Origin: Devosia elaeis
Lineage (GTDB): Bacteria > Pseudomonadota > Alphaproteobacteria > Rhizobiales > Devosiaceae
Direction: 5' to 3'
Assembly (NCBI RefSeq): GCF_001650025.1
Contig: NZ_LVVY01000001.1
Coordinates: 62,001-126,000 of the forward strand
DNA length: 64,000 nt
A program made the translations under genes and the position numbers. Below the pieces are notes generated by a model that was given only the letters and a program-made list of their open reading frames with translations, did no database searches and was not told where the DNA came from. The stretch's first letter is position 1, and the number at the start of each line of letters is the position of its first letter. Shown here in pieces: positions 25,758-36,513 of this stretch.

Positions 25758-26735
25758 ATGGCCTTCCTTTTGCGCCGTCTCGCCTTCTACCTCGCGGCCT
25801 TCCTGGCGGCGGCGACGGTCAATTTCTTCCTGCCGCGGCTGATGCCGGGCGATCCGATCCAGATCATGTTCGCCAGCGCCGGCTCGGAGCTGAGCCTGGA
25901 GAACCTCAACGCGCTCAAGCTGACCTTCGGCTTCATCGATGCGCCGCTGCATGAGCAATATTTTGCCTATATCAAGAGCGTCTTCACCGGCGATCTCGGC
26001 CGCTCGATCAAATATTTCCCGCTGCCGGTGACGGAATTGCTGGGCCGGGCACTGGTCTGGACGCTGGGCCTGGTCGGCATCGCCACCCTGATCAGCTTCG
26101 CCGTCGGCACCATTCTGGGGGTGATGGCGGCCTGGCGGCGCGGCACGCTGTTCGACTCGGCGGTATCGCTGGTGGCGATCTTTTCGAGCTCGGTGCCGGC
26201 CATCGTCGTCTCGCTGATCCTGCTCTTCGTCTTCGGCTATACCTTGCGCTGGTTCCCCAATGGCTATGCCGCCAACCCGCTGCTCGATCCGGGCTTCAAC
26301 TGGACCTACATTTCCAGCGTCCTCTATCACGGCACCCTGCCCATGCTGACGCTGGTGATCGTGCTGACGGGCGGCTTCGCGGTGACCATGCGCAACAACA
26401 TGATCAACCTCCTGGGCGAGGATTATATCGTGATGGGCCGGGCCAAGGGGCTGGCCGACAATCGGGTCATGCTGTTCTACGCGGCGCGCAATGCCTTGCT
26501 GCCGACCGTATCGAGCCTGGCCATCGCCATGGGCACGGTGCTGGGCGGTTCGCTCATCGTGGAAGTGGTGTTCAATTATCCCGGCCTGGGCAACACGCTC
26601 TACCAGGCGATCCTGGCGCGCGATTATCCGGTGATCCAGGGCCAATTGCTGATCATGACCGGCGCCATGCTGGTTTCCAATTTCGTCGTCGATCTGAGCT
26701 ATGTCCTGCTCGATCCACGCCTGAAGAAGGCGTAA
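25758..26735 (+). CDS. ABC transporter permease (DppB-like)
   Basis: A 325-residue inner-membrane permease with six predicted helices and the family N-terminus FLLRRLAFYLAAFLAAATVNFFLP. The EAA loop is DYIVMGRAKGLADNRVMLFYAARNALLPT. The start at 25758 follows AAAGGAA; the upstream in-frame codons translate repeat DNA. It pairs with the next gene to import the ligand of the family 5 binding protein. Confidence 0.92.
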   Translation: MAFLLRRLAFYLAAFLAAATVNFFLPRLMPGDPIQIMFASAGSELSLENLNALKLTFGFIDAPLHEQYFAYIKSVFTGDLGRSIKYFPLPVTELLGRALVWTLGLVGIATLISFAVGTILGVMAAWRRGTLFDSAVSLVAIFSSSVPAIVVSLILLFVFGYTLRWFPNGYAANPLLDPGFNWTYISSVLYHGTLPMLTLVIVLTGGFAVTMRNNMINLLGEDYIVMGRAKGLADNRVMLFYAARNALLPTVSSLAIAMGTVLGGSLIVEVVFNYPGLGNTLYQAILARDYPVIQGQLLIMTGAMLVSNFVVDLSYVLLDPRLKKA

Positions 26736-26738
26736 GCC

Positions 26739-27622
26739 ATGACCCTGTTCAAGCAGCTTCTCGGCAACAAGAAGGCCCTGGTGGGTCTCACCATCCTGGT
26801 GGCGATCATCTTGATCGCAATCTTCGCGCCGCTCCTGACCGAATATAGCCCGACCCGCCGCGTCGGGCGGCCGCACCAGCCACCGTCATGGGATCATTGG
26901 CTGGGCACGACCCGGCTGGGACATGACGTGTTCTCGCGGCTGGTGCATGGCGCGCGCGTATCGCTGGCCGTCGGCTTCGGCGCCGGACTGATGATCACCA
27001 TCGTCGGCACCGTGCTGGGCATCATCGCCGGCTACAAGGGCGGCGTGGTCGACGAGGTCATCAACTTCTTCACCAATATGGTGCTGGTGGTTCCCAACCT
27101 GCCGCTGCTCTTGGTCATCGCGGCCTTTGTCGGACAGGCGGGGCCGGTGGTGATCGCGCTCATCCTCGGCTTCACCTCATGGGCCTGGGGCGTGCGCGTC
27201 ACCCGTTCGGAAACGCTTTCCATCCGCCAGCGCGATTATGTCAAATCCGCCGAAATGCTGGGCGAGCCGAGCTGGCGGATCATGGCGCTCGAAATCTTCC
27301 CCAACCTGATTTCCATCGTCGGCATCAATTTCATCGGCAGCGTCATCTTCGCGGTGATCGCCGAGGCGACACTGGGCTTCCTGGGGTTGGGCGATCCCAA
27401 TACCGTCTCCTGGGGCATCATGCTTTTCAACGCCCAGAATGCCTCGGCGCTTTCGGTCGGGGCGTGGTGGGACCTGCTCTCGCCCTGTTTCGCGCTGGCG
27501 CTGCTGGGCCTGGGCCTGGCGCTGCTCAACTTCGCCATCGACGAAGTGGCCAATCCGCGCCTGCGCACCGGTGGCATGCTCAAGAGCTGGAGCCGCATGG
27601 TGCTGCTCGGGGAGGGCAAGCT

Positions 27623-27626
<4 letters not shown>
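26739..27626 (+). CDS. ABC transporter permease (DppC-like)
   Basis: A 295-residue permease with six predicted helices, beginning three bases after the DppB-like stop. It has the usual short conserved region after the first helix (HWLGTTRLGHDVFSRLVHGARVS, read as two segments) and the EAA loop DYVKSAEMLGEPSWRIMALEIFPN. It completes the pore of the family 5 importer. Its stop overlaps the start of the first ATPase gene by four bases. Confidence 0.92.
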
Positions 27627-28437
<811 letters not shown>

Positions 28438-28441
<4 letters not shown>

Positions 28442-29358
28442 GCGAAAACCAGCCCATTCTCGCGCTCGACAACGTGTCGAAAATCTTCGGCCGCGCCAAC
28501 CAGCCCATCTATGCCGCCCGCTCGGTTTCCTTCGGCCTTCATGCCGGACGCACGCTGGCGCTGGTGGGGGAATCGGGATCGGGCAAGACCACGGCTGCCC
28601 GCCTGATCATGCGCGAATATCACCCCGACGAGGGGCGGCTGCTGTTTCGTGGCGAGCCGCTGGGCAAGGCCAGCGCCAAGGCGATCAAGGCCTATCGCGC
28701 CTCGGTGCAGATGGTGTTCCAGGACCCGTTTTCCTCGCTCAATCCCGCCCATACGATCCGGTATCATCTCGAACGCCCGCTGCGGCTGCACCAGCGCCAG
28801 CTTGGCGGATCCGAGCGCCGCGCGGCGGCCGAGGCCTTGCTGGAGCGGGTGAAGCTCGACCCGAAGCTGATCATGGGCAAATTTCCGCATGAGCTTTCGG
28901 GCGGGCAGCGGCAGCGCATCAGCATTGCCCGGGCCCTGGCGGTCAATCCGCAGGTCATCGTGGCCGATGAGCCGACGTCGATGCTCGACGTCTCGGTGCG
29001 GCTGGGCATTCTCAACCTGCTCAACGACATGAAAAAGCAGGACAACCTGGCCCTGCTCTACATCACCCACGATATCGCCACGGCGCGTTTCGTGGCCGAG
29101 GACATCATGGTGATGTATGCCGGACAGATCGTGGAATGGGGGGCGATGGACAGCGTGCTGGACCATCCGCAGCATCCCTATACGCGGCTGCTGCTGGCCG
29201 CCGTGCCCGATCCGGACCGCCGGTTCGACGCCGCCCAGCCCGGCGAACTCGAACAGATCGAGACGATCCGCCGGCAATCCGCCCTGCCCCAGCCGGACAT
29301 TCAACAGGTGGGCGAGAACCATTTCATCCGGCCGATACCGGATATGGTGCTCGGCTAA
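28438..29358 (+). CDS. ABC transporter ATP-binding protein (DppF-like)
   Basis: A 306-residue ATPase, the last gene of the transporter. Walker A is GESGSGKTTAARL, the signature LSGGQRQRISIARALA, Walker B VIVADEPTSMLD and the H-loop ITHDIATA. The C-terminal tail (PDPDRRFDAAQPGELEQI) is typical of the family 5 ATPases that interact with a sister ATPase. The start overlaps the DppD-like stop by four bases. It ends convergent with anmK. Confidence 0.92.
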
Positions 29359-29390
29359 GCCTTTGAGGTTCGGTCTGAAACAAGTTTTTA

Positions 29391-29432
29391 GAAGACCTCA
29401 TGGTGAGCCTGTCGAAGGACGAGGTCTACTGG
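29391..29432. repeat. GACCTCATGGTGAGCC repeat, family D copy 1 (half element)
   Basis: GAAGACCTCATGGTGAGCCTG continuing to GTCGAAGGACGAGGTCTACTGG is the left arm of a repeat whose full two-arm form is at 50125-50224. It lies in the 109-base gap between the convergent DppF-like and anmK genes, which otherwise shows nothing. Confidence 0.7.
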
Positions 29433-29467
29433 TGTTTCAGCTCAGAAGTGAAACGCTCCAGGTCGGA

Positions 29468-30586
29468 TCACGCTCCAGCAATGCGACCGCCCGTCATGGC
29501 GTGCGGCGCGCCGGTGGTGGTGGGGAAGCTGATGGGCAGGCCGCGCAGGACGCGGGCGGCCAGGAAGGCGAAGCATTCCGCTTCCACCGCATCGCCGCGC
29601 CAGCCCACGGCCTCCGCCGGGACAGAATTGACGCCCAGGCGCTGGTTCAGCATCTGCATGATCGCCGGATTGTGCCGGCCGCCGCCACAGACGATCAGCC
29701 GGTCGGGCCGTTGCGGCAGGAGATCGAGCGCCTTGCCGACAGCGCCGACGGTGAAGGCGGTCAGCGTTGCCGCGCCGGTTTCGAGGTCGAGGCCATCGGC
29801 CATGCGGTAGGAGAAATCGAACCGATCCAGCGATTTCGGCGCCGGGGCGCTGAGATAGGGATGCTTCAATAGCTCGACCAGGCGCGCCTCATCCACCTGT
29901 CCGCGCAGGGCCAGGGCGCCGTCGCGATCCATGTCGCCATGGCCATGTGCCTTGACGAAATCGTTGATGGGGGCATTGGCGGGGCCGGTGTCGAAGGCGA
30001 TGATGGAATCCGCGCCATCCCACCAGGTGAGATTGGCGACGCCACCCAGATTGAGCACGGCCGTATCGCCCCGGGCACCGATGCCGGACAGCAGCGCGCG
30101 GTGATAGACCGGCGCCAGCGGCGCACCCTGCCCGCCGGCGGCGATGTCGGCCGAGCGGAAATCGTAGACGACCGGGATGCCGAGAATTTCGTGCATCAGC
30201 GCACCATCGCCGAGCTGGCGCGTGGCGCCGATCCGGCCCGGCTGGGGCGCGCGATGGAGGACGGATTGGCCATGAAAGCCCACGGCGCCGATATCCTCGG
30301 GGCGGAAGCCCGCCTCCGCGATGAAGGCGGCCACGGCTTCGGCCTGGGCGCGTGTCAGCTCGCGCTCGGCCCGGGCGAATATCTCAGGCTCCGGGCCCTC
30401 GAAATTCCAGTCGCGGGCAATGGCCAATGTCTCTTCGAGCAGCACACGCAATTCAGGCGCGTAGGGCGCCAGGCGGTAAGGCCCGAAGCCGTCGATCGCT
30501 TCGCCATCAGTCCTGAGCATGGCGATATCGATATTGCCGTCGAGCACCGTGCCGGTCATCAGGCCGAGTGTCCAGATTGGGCTCAT
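29468..30586 (-). CDS. anmK: Anhydro-N-acetylmuramic acid kinase
   Basis: A 372-residue kinase of the ASKHA fold that opens the 1,6-anhydro ring of anhMurNAc and phosphorylates it to MurNAc-6-P, the MurQ substrate. Marks are the N-terminal [27 protein letters not shown] (catalytic-base region), [23 protein letters not shown] and [11 protein letters not shown]. Length is normal. It is the second gene after a serine hydrolase on the minus strand, with only seven bases between. Its presence implies that the cell recovers anhydro-muropeptides made by lytic transglycosylases. Confidence 0.94.
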   Translation of the reverse strand: MSPIWTLGLMTGTVLDGNIDIAMLRTDGEAIDGFGPYRLAPYAPELRVLLEETLAIARDWNFEGPEPEIFARAERELTRAQAEAVAAFIAEAGFRPEDIGAVGFHGQSVLHRAPQPGRIGATRQLGDGALMHEILGIPVVYDFRSADIAAGGQGAPLAPVYHRALLSGIGARGDTAVLNLGGVANLTWWDGADSIIAFDTGPANAPINDFVKAHGHGDMDRDGALALRGQVDEARLVELLKHPYLSAPAPKSLDRFDFSYRMADGLDLETGAATLTAFTVGAVGKALDLLPQRPDRLIVCGGGRHNPAIMQMLNQRLGVNSVPAEAVGWRGDAVEAECFAFLAARVLRGLPISFPTTTGAPHAMTGGRIAGA

Positions 30587-30593
30587 GTCGGTG

Positions 30594-31595
30594 TCAGTCC
30601 TTATTGATCCGGTCGCCGATGGCCCGCCGCAGGGCGAAGATGCCGCTGTCGAAATGCCGGCTCGGATGGACGCGATTGGTCAGCAGGGTCCAGGCGCGGC
30701 CCCGGGCGAAATCGATCCACAGACCGGTGCCGGTGAAGCCGGTATGGCCGATGGTTTCGGGCGTGCAAAGCTCGCCACCGGACCAGCCCTCATAGGGGCG
30801 CTCCCAGCCATGGGTGCGCCGACTGGATAATGGGGTTCGCATCAGGTCGATGGTCCCGGGCGAGAGGGCGCCGGAACCGAGCGCGCCCTGGGCGAAATCG
30901 AGCACGGCATCGACGGTGCCGAACAGGCCGGCATGCCCCGCCCCCTGCAAGGCGGCGCAGTTCTCGTCATGCACCTCGCCGACCAGAACCCGGCCGCGCC
31001 AGGGACAATGTTCGGTCGCCGCCGTTTGCGCGGGATCGGCGCTCCAGGCGAAACCGGGACCGGGATCGAGATCGCGAATGGTCTTGCCCGCCAGGCGTTC
31101 GAGCGCAATGCCAAGAAGGATGAAATTGATGTCGGAATAGACCGAGGCGCCGGCCCGCCAATCGCGCTGCAGCACGAAATGCCGCAGCAGGTTGGGATCG
31201 GTGCCATAGGTATAGAGCGGGAATACCCCGGGGAACGGCGTCTGGTGCCCGAGGCATTGCCGGAAGGTGATGCGCCGCTGCCAATTGTCGGGATTATACT
31301 GGGCGAAATCGGGAATGACGCTCACCAGGGGCGCATCGAGATCGATGGAGCCGCGCGCCGCCAGCTCGAGGATTTGCGGCGTGGTGAACAGCACCTTGGT
31401 CAGCGATGCCAGATCAAACCAGGTGTCTTCCGCCATCGGCCGCGAGACGGGCACACGCTGCGCCTGCCCAATGGCGCGGACGGCCCGCTGCCCCGAGGCA
31501 TCGACCACGCCCAGCACGCCGCCAGGTATCCTGCCCGCCTCCACTGCCTCGGCCAGCGGGGCGAATCCACGTTCAATATCAACTGCTATGCTCAT
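30594..31595 (-). CDS. Beta-lactamase-fold serine hydrolase, candidate muramoyl-peptide amidase
   Basis: A 333-residue class C beta-lactamase-type hydrolase. The nucleophile motif is Ser64-x-x-Lys67 (SLTK), the second motif Tyr153-Ser-Asp155 (YSD), and the third His284-Thr-Gly (HTG). The segment [20 protein letters not shown] resembles YbbE/AmiE-type proteins encoded with nagZ and murQ in Bacillus. There is no signal peptide with the ATG at 31595, so it is predicted cytosolic. It is seven bases upstream of anmK and likely co-transcribed. Removal of the stem peptide from MurNAc, the job of AmpD elsewhere, is a reasonable hypothesis; another esterase is possible. Confidence 0.8.
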   Translation of the reverse strand: MSIAVDIERGFAPLAEAVEAGRIPGGVLGVVDASGQRAVRAIGQAQRVPVSRPMAEDTWFDLASLTKVLFTTPQILELAARGSIDLDAPLVSVIPDFAQYNPDNWQRRITFRQCLGHQTPFPGVFPLYTYGTDPNLLRHFVLQRDWRAGASVYSDINFILLGIALERLAGKTIRDLDPGPGFAWSADPAQTAATEHCPWRGRVLVGEVHDENCAALQGAGHAGLFGTVDAVLDFAQGALGSGALSPGTIDLMRTPLSSRRTHGWERPYEGWSGGELCTPETIGHTGFTGTGLWIDFARGRAWTLLTNRVHPSRHFDSGIFALRRAIGDRINKD

Positions 31596-31760
31596 TGGCT
31601 CCTTATACCGCAACGCGATGCGCCTGGCGCGCTGCTTGTGGCATCGGGTCAACAAGTTTCGCGCCTTTGTCACCACTTCAAGGTGACGCCCAAGATGGCA
31701 AAATCGCCACAAGGCTTGACCCCGCGGCAGGTCCTTCGCCGCGGGGTCGGGAGGCGTGGC

Positions 31761-32201
31761 CTATTCTTTCATCAGCCGCATCTGGGGTTGGCCATTGCCG
31801 CGCAGGGCCGGCGAAATGCCGTGGATATCCACGGTGGCGGTGACCCGCTGGCGATGCGCGGCGAACATGAAATCGGGCGTCACGTTGACGGGCTCATCGA
31901 ACATCACCGTCAATGTATAGGTCTGCATGCTGGCCGCCAGTTGCACGCCGATCAGCATGCCCCGGAAGGGCCGTTCGAGATAATAGCCCTTGACGCGCAT
32001 GCCGACCTGGAAGGGCACGGCCACGCGATCCGGCAGGGCGGCGCGGGCCGTGTTCCAATCGCGATAGCCATGGGCGCGGGCCACTTCTTCCAGGGCAGCG
32101 CCATGAGTCATGACCTGCCCGGCGCGGGCGCGCTCTTCACGCAGGATCTTGGCCTCGGACTTCAGAGTCTGGGCAGAGGGGGTATCGAGGGAAAAAGACA
32201 T
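31761..32201 (-). CDS. Glyoxalase-superfamily-related protein of unknown function
   Basis: A 146-residue protein. Residues 1-55 hold a short helical region with LREERARAGQVMTHGAALEEVARAHGYRDWNTARAAL, whose LE.VA...GY.DWNT.. core recurs in many proteobacterial proteins annotated as glyoxalase-superfamily. The C-terminal part (GMRVKGYYLERPFRGMLIGV, TLTVMFDEPVNV, RQRVTATVDIHGIS) looks like a small beta domain. The ATG at 32201 is the first one before this core. It is alone, and its role is unknown. Confidence 0.7.
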   Translation of the reverse strand: MSFSLDTPSAQTLKSEAKILREERARAGQVMTHGAALEEVARAHGYRDWNTARAALPDRVAVPFQVGMRVKGYYLERPFRGMLIGVQLAASMQTYTLTVMFDEPVNVTPDFMFAAHRQRVTATVDIHGISPALRGNGQPQMRLMKE

Positions 32202-32481
32202 GGTTCGGGTCTCTCCATAGGGAGGCGACTTTCTGCATGGGAGCCCGCATTGCCATGATGCGCCTTGGGAGAAAACAACCGAGGGATCATCATCGATGCT
32301 GGACTTCACCATGGACCACAAGATCCGCGGGCGGCCGGCGCCAGCAACCGGAAGCGTAGATGCGCCCGGATGGCCCCCAAGTCAAGACCGGCCCGATCAA
32401 TTGCAGTGATGGAGCGATCAGACAATTGTGTTAGGCGACGGCGGCGGACGGGGGTAGGAACGGACCGTCGAGGGGAATGTC

Positions 32482-33249
32482 ATGACAGAAATTCTGCTGT
32501 TGCTGGCCGGCCTGATAGGCGGGGCGCTCAATTCGCTCGCGGGCGGCGGTTCGTTCATCGTGTTTCCGGCCCTGCTGTTTTCAGGGGTGCCGCCGGTTCT
32601 GGCCAATGCGTCCAATACCTATGCCGCCCTGCCCGGCTATGTGAGCGGGGCCAGCGGATACTGGAAGGCAATGGCCGGCTACACCGACCGGCTGATCGCC
32701 TATGGCATCATCGCCGCCCTGTTCGGCTATGCCGGGGCCGAATTGCTGCTGGTGGTTTCCGACGAGCAATTTTCCCAGGTCGTGCCCTGGCTGATGGCTT
32801 TCGCCGTCGGGCTGTTCATCTTCGGCAATCAGATCAATGCGGCGCTGAAGGCCCGGAGCGGGGAAAAGCGCGGCATGAAAGCGCTGGGCACGGTGCTGCT
32901 GCTCGCCATGCTCGCCGCGGTCTGCGTCTATGGCGGGTTCTTCAATGCCGGGCTGGGCATATTGCTGCTGGCGTTCCTGGCCATGGCGGGCATGACCGAT
33001 ATCCACGCCATGAACGGGCTGAAGCTCTATGTGTCGTCCATCGTGGCCCTGGTGGCCGTGGTGCGGTTCGCGTTCAATGGCAGCATCGACTGGTATCACG
33101 GCTCGATCGCGCTGGTCGGGGTGACCATAGGCGGCTACGTGGCCGCGAGGCTGGCGCAATATATTCCCCGCAACTGGATCCGTTTCGGCGTCATCGTCTA
33201 CGGGATCGGGATGACGGGCTATTTCTTCTGGGTGGCGTATTTCGCCTAG
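32482..33249 (+). CDS. TSUP-family (TauE/SafE) membrane transporter
   Basis: A 255-residue inner-membrane protein with seven to eight predicted helices. The N-terminal LLAGLIGGALNSLAGGGSFIVFP and the internally repeated VCVYGGFFNAGLGILLLAF are the two copies of the TSUP repeat. Family members export sulfite, sulfoacetate or other organosulfur anions, or are of unknown substrate. GAGGGGA precedes the ATG. It is monocistronic. Confidence 0.88.
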   Translation: MTEILLLLAGLIGGALNSLAGGGSFIVFPALLFSGVPPVLANASNTYAALPGYVSGASGYWKAMAGYTDRLIAYGIIAALFGYAGAELLLVVSDEQFSQVVPWLMAFAVGLFIFGNQINAALKARSGEKRGMKALGTVLLLAMLAAVCVYGGFFNAGLGILLLAFLAMAGMTDIHAMNGLKLYVSSIVALVAVVRFAFNGSIDWYHGSIALVGVTIGGYVAARLAQYIPRNWIRFGVIVYGIGMTGYFFWVAYFA

Positions 33250-33269
33250 CATTTCCGCCATGCTCGATC

Positions 33270-33340
33270 GTCACCCTCGGGCGTGACCCGAGGGGGGGCG
33301 TCCGCAAGAAAAGAGCCCTCGGGTCAAGCCCGAGGGTGAC
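33270..33340. repeat. Two-hairpin repeat GTCACCCTCGGG, family A copy 1
   Basis: The element begins GTCACCCTCGGGCGTGACCCG and ends GGTCAAGCCCGAGGGTGAC, so the two ends are inverted repeats of each other and each also folds on itself. It lies between the convergent TSUP and molybdopterin oxidoreductase genes. Related copies are at 35584-35662 and 59215-59293. Confidence 0.8.
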
Positions 33341-33389
33341 GCGCGGTGGAGTGGTGGGGGTGGCGTGACGGGTGGCGGGTCCTATTCCT

Positions 33390-35480
33390 TCAAGTCTTCC
33401 GAAGCCACGCCGCCGCATCATGGAACGCAGCGCCGCCGAAGGGGGGTGCGGGCTGCGCGCTGGTCAGCATGTTGATGCCCTGCCCGCCGCGATGGGCCTT
33501 GTTGCGATGCAGGCCCTCGGCAATGAGCACGCCGGTGCGTAGCCCGGTGTGCAGGCGCGCCGTGAGCGCGACCTGGCCACGGCGATTGCCGACGAAAACC
33601 GCGTCCCCTTCCACGATGCCGAGGCGAACGGCGTCCTCGGGGTGAATGAAGACGGAGGGTTCGCCCTCGCGTTTCAGGCTGCCCGGGGTCTGGTTGAAGG
33701 TGGAATTGAGGAAGGCGCGGGCCGGGCTGGTGGCGAGCTTGAACGGATGCTCGGCGTCCGCGGCTTCGTTGATGGCCCAATGGTCGGCGAAGCGGGGCAT
33801 GTCGGCCGGATCGCAGGTCCAGCGATAGCCCTTGCGGTCGGCGACGTCCTGCCAATCGGGCTGGAAGCGGAAGCGGCCATCGGGCCAGCCGAAGCCATTG
33901 GCGAAGCGGGCAATGTCGTCGGGACGTTCGCGATCGACATAGCCCTGCTTTTCCACCTCTTCGAGCGCCGGATAATTCGAGCGGGCGAAGGTGTCGGCAA
34001 CGACGTCGCGGTCGCTGGTGCGGAAGGCCGGATCGTCGCTGCCCAGGCGCAGCGCGATGGCATTGATGACATCGTGATTGGAGCGCGCCTCACCCGGCGC
34101 ATCCACGACAGCCGGACCGTAGAGCACGCGGGTATGGCCGCCGCGCGTGTAGTAATCATTGTGTTCGAGGAACATGGTGGCGGGCAGGACGATATCGGCC
34201 AGCTCCGCCGTTTCGGTCATGAACTGCTCGTGGACGACGAGGAAGAGATCGTCACGCAGCAAGCCCTCGCGGACCTTCTGCTGGTCGGGGGCGACGGTGG
34301 CGGGATTGGTGTTCTGCACGATCATGGCATGGACGGGGCCGCCGCCCTGCAAGGCCTTGGCGTCGCCGGCGAGGATCGGGCCTATCTCCGACATGTCGAG
34401 CAGGCGGGGATTGCCCTTTTGCAGATGGGCGCCCTCTAGGCGCGACTTGTCGAGACCGAACGTGCCGGAATTGGAGTGAAAGGCGCCGCCGCCGCGATGA
34501 CGCCAGGCGCCGGTCATAGCCGGAATGCAGAGGGCGGCGTGGACAGCGGTGGAGCCGTTGCGCTGGCGGGAAAAGCCATAGCCGAGGCGGAAGAAGGTGC
34601 GGGGCGTCTTGCCGACCAGATGGGCGAAGGCTTCGATCTCGGCAACGGACAGGCCGGTGATTTCCGAAGCCCATTGGGGCGTGCGGGTTTGAAGATGTGA
34701 TTCAAATTCGGGAGAGAAGTCCGTGAATTCGGACATGTATTCACGATCCGCAAGGCCATCGCGCAGGAGCACATGCATGGCGGCGACCGCGAGCGCGCCA
34801 TCGGTGCCGGGGCGGAGCACGAGACCCATATCGGCCTGTTCCATGGTGGCATTGCGGTAGATGTCGATCACCACGATCTGCGCACCGCGCTGCTTGCGGG
34901 CACGCATGGCATGGGTCATGACGTTGACTTGGGTATGGACCGCATTGGTTCCCCAGATGACCACGCAATCGGCCTCGGCCATCTGCTCGGGATTGACGCC
35001 GCCGAGCAGGCCGGTGCCGGCGATGTAGCCTGGCCAGGGAAGACCGACGCAGATGGTGTCGTATTGGTGCGAATAGCCGCGCGCTGCGCGCAGGCGCTCG
35101 ATGCCGTCGCGATGCACATGGCCCATGGTGCCGGCATAGAAATAGGGCCAGACCGCCTCGGGCCCGTGCGTGTTCTCGACTTCGAGGAAACGGGAGGCAA
35201 TCTCGTCCAGGGCTTCGTCCCAGGATATGCGCTGCCAATGCCCTGCCCCCTTGGGGCCAGCGCGGCGCAAGGGATGGGTCAAGCGCTCGGGATGGTGGAT
35301 GCGCTCGGCATAGCGGGCGACCTTCTCGCAGATCACCCCCGCCGTATAGGGATCGTCCTTGGCGCCGCGCACGCGGCCGATCGTGCCGTCGGGCAGGATA
35401 TCGACATCGAGCGCGCAGACCGAAGGACAGTCATGCGGGCAGACGGAGCGGATCGTTCGTTGCGGGACCGGAGCGTTCAT
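33390..35480 (-). CDS. Molybdopterin-dependent oxidoreductase with one 4Fe-4S cluster
   Basis: A 696-residue member of the DMSO-reductase superfamily. Cys14, Cys18, Cys22 and Cys51 form the Cx3Cx3C...C site for an N-terminal 4Fe-4S cluster. The molybdopterin-binding core runs to about residue 560, with ADCVVIWGTNAVHTQVN and a C-terminal beta-barrel (about 575-690, LATSPARAFLNSTFNQTPG). No Tat signal is visible, so it is predicted cytosolic. No Shine-Dalgarno sequence precedes the ATG at 35480 (CCTCC lies there instead), and no partner subunit is nearby. The substrate is unknown. Confidence 0.88.
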   Translation of the reverse strand: MNAPVPQRTIRSVCPHDCPSVCALDVDILPDGTIGRVRGAKDDPYTAGVICEKVARYAERIHHPERLTHPLRRAGPKGAGHWQRISWDEALDEIASRFLEVENTHGPEAVWPYFYAGTMGHVHRDGIERLRAARGYSHQYDTICVGLPWPGYIAGTGLLGGVNPEQMAEADCVVIWGTNAVHTQVNVMTHAMRARKQRGAQIVVIDIYRNATMEQADMGLVLRPGTDGALAVAAMHVLLRDGLADREYMSEFTDFSPEFESHLQTRTPQWASEITGLSVAEIEAFAHLVGKTPRTFFRLGYGFSRQRNGSTAVHAALCIPAMTGAWRHRGGGAFHSNSGTFGLDKSRLEGAHLQKGNPRLLDMSEIGPILAGDAKALQGGGPVHAMIVQNTNPATVAPDQQKVREGLLRDDLFLVVHEQFMTETAELADIVLPATMFLEHNDYYTRGGHTRVLYGPAVVDAPGEARSNHDVINAIALRLGSDDPAFRTSDRDVVADTFARSNYPALEEVEKQGYVDRERPDDIARFANGFGWPDGRFRFQPDWQDVADRKGYRWTCDPADMPRFADHWAINEAADAEHPFKLATSPARAFLNSTFNQTPGSLKREGEPSVFIHPEDAVRLGIVEGDAVFVGNRRGQVALTARLHTGLRTGVLIAEGLHRNKAHRGGQGINMLTSAQPAPPFGGAAFHDAAAWLRKT

Positions 35481-35583
35481 GGAGGAACGCTAAATGAGCC
35501 GGCGCATGGCGGCAATCGCATTGTGGTGATGGGAGGGATCAGGACCGGTGATGGGTTCGGCTATCCGCTCCACATACACCGCG

Positions 35584-35662
35584 CATCCCCCTCGGGCTTG
35601 AACCGAGGGGGCGTGCCTAAGGCCTGAAAGTGAAGAGCCCTCGGGTCAAGCCCGAGGGTGAC
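35584..35662. repeat. Two-hairpin repeat, family A copy 2
   Basis: CATCCCCCTCGGGCTTGAACCGAGGG on the left and GGTCAAGCCCGAGGGTGAC on the right. The right arm is identical to that of copy 1; the left end has lost the GTCAC start. It fills the gap between the oxidoreductase and the small membrane protein. Confidence 0.75.
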
Positions 35663-35681
35663 GATCTGGGATTGGACCTGA

Positions 35682-36299
35682 TTACGCCGCGAAAGCCCTG
35701 GTGGCCGTTTCCGCGTTGCGCTTCGCCCGGGTGGCGGCGTGCTTGGCAAGCTGAGCCGCGCCGGCGTGGAACTGGGAGAAGGTGATGCGGCCATTGCCGG
35801 CGCTGATGGTGATGCCGCGCCAATTGGGCCGGACATGGCGCACATCCGACCAGTCGAGCACGGTTTCGCGGCCCATGGCGGAGCGATGGCGCACCTGGCG
35901 ATTGTCCCAGCGCGTCTGGGTGAACAGGCCGGCCATGCCGATGCCGACCGCGCCGGCACCGAGGAGGACGACGGCGATATAGGTGGCGATCAACTGGGTG
36001 GGATCGGCGACGCTACCCATGAAGATGACGGCGAAAAGCAGTATCGCGGCCAGCGCGGCCGAGCCGTAGCAGGCGAAATATTCCACCAACGAGGGCCGCA
36101 ATTCGGCCCAGCCGCCCTCCACCATGATCCCCTCTTCGGGCTGCACCAGGCGCAGGGCCAGGAAGGCCGCATAGCCGAAGGCGACGACGCCCGCCGTCCG
36201 CGCGAGCGGCAGATGTTCGGTGGCCGGGATATATTTCAGGATGATGAGAAGGGTGATGGTAACGAGCGGCAAAGCCACTTCCTGCCAACGCAAAGGCAC
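35682..36299 (-). CDS. Small integral membrane protein of unknown function
   Basis: A 205-residue protein with four predicted helices (about 10-25, 30-50, 75-95, 105-130) and a C-terminal cytosolic domain rich in basic residues (WDNRQVRHRSAMGRETVLDW). That domain resembles the PH-like or YcxB-type tails of small membrane proteins. I chose GTG at 36299 because GGAGAG is six bases upstream; a longer form from ATG at 36341 would add 14 residues. No family is firmly recognised. Confidence 0.65.
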   Translation of the reverse strand: MPLRWQEVALPLVTITLLIILKYIPATEHLPLARTAGVVAFGYAAFLALRLVQPEEGIMVEGGWAELRPSLVEYFACYGSAALAAILLFAVIFMGSVADPTQLIATYIAVVLLGAGAVGIGMAGLFTQTRWDNRQVRHRSAMGRETVLDWSDVRHVRPNWRGITISAGNGRITFSQFHAGAAQLAKHAATRAKRNAETATRAFAA

Positions 36300-36513
36300 G
36301 CTTGTCTCTCCAGGGTGCAGGCCGGCGACGCATTTCGGCAAAATCTGATGCGGTCAAGGTACGCATCACGGGTGATTTGGCTATTCACAATTTCGCCATA
36401 AGTGCGGCGGGCCGATTCCAGGCACTTGAGAAGGTGATTCAAGCGCCTGGCAAAAAGAGTCCGCCATTGGCGATAAGAGTTTGCCGGGGCTGCCTTTTCA
36501 GGCCGCTCGCACC

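Noticed and set aside
33270-33340. The paired hairpins as CRISPR or as simple terminators
   Set aside because: There are no regularly spaced identical repeats with unique spacers, and the stems lack T-runs. The dispersed copies fit an intergenic repeat family better.
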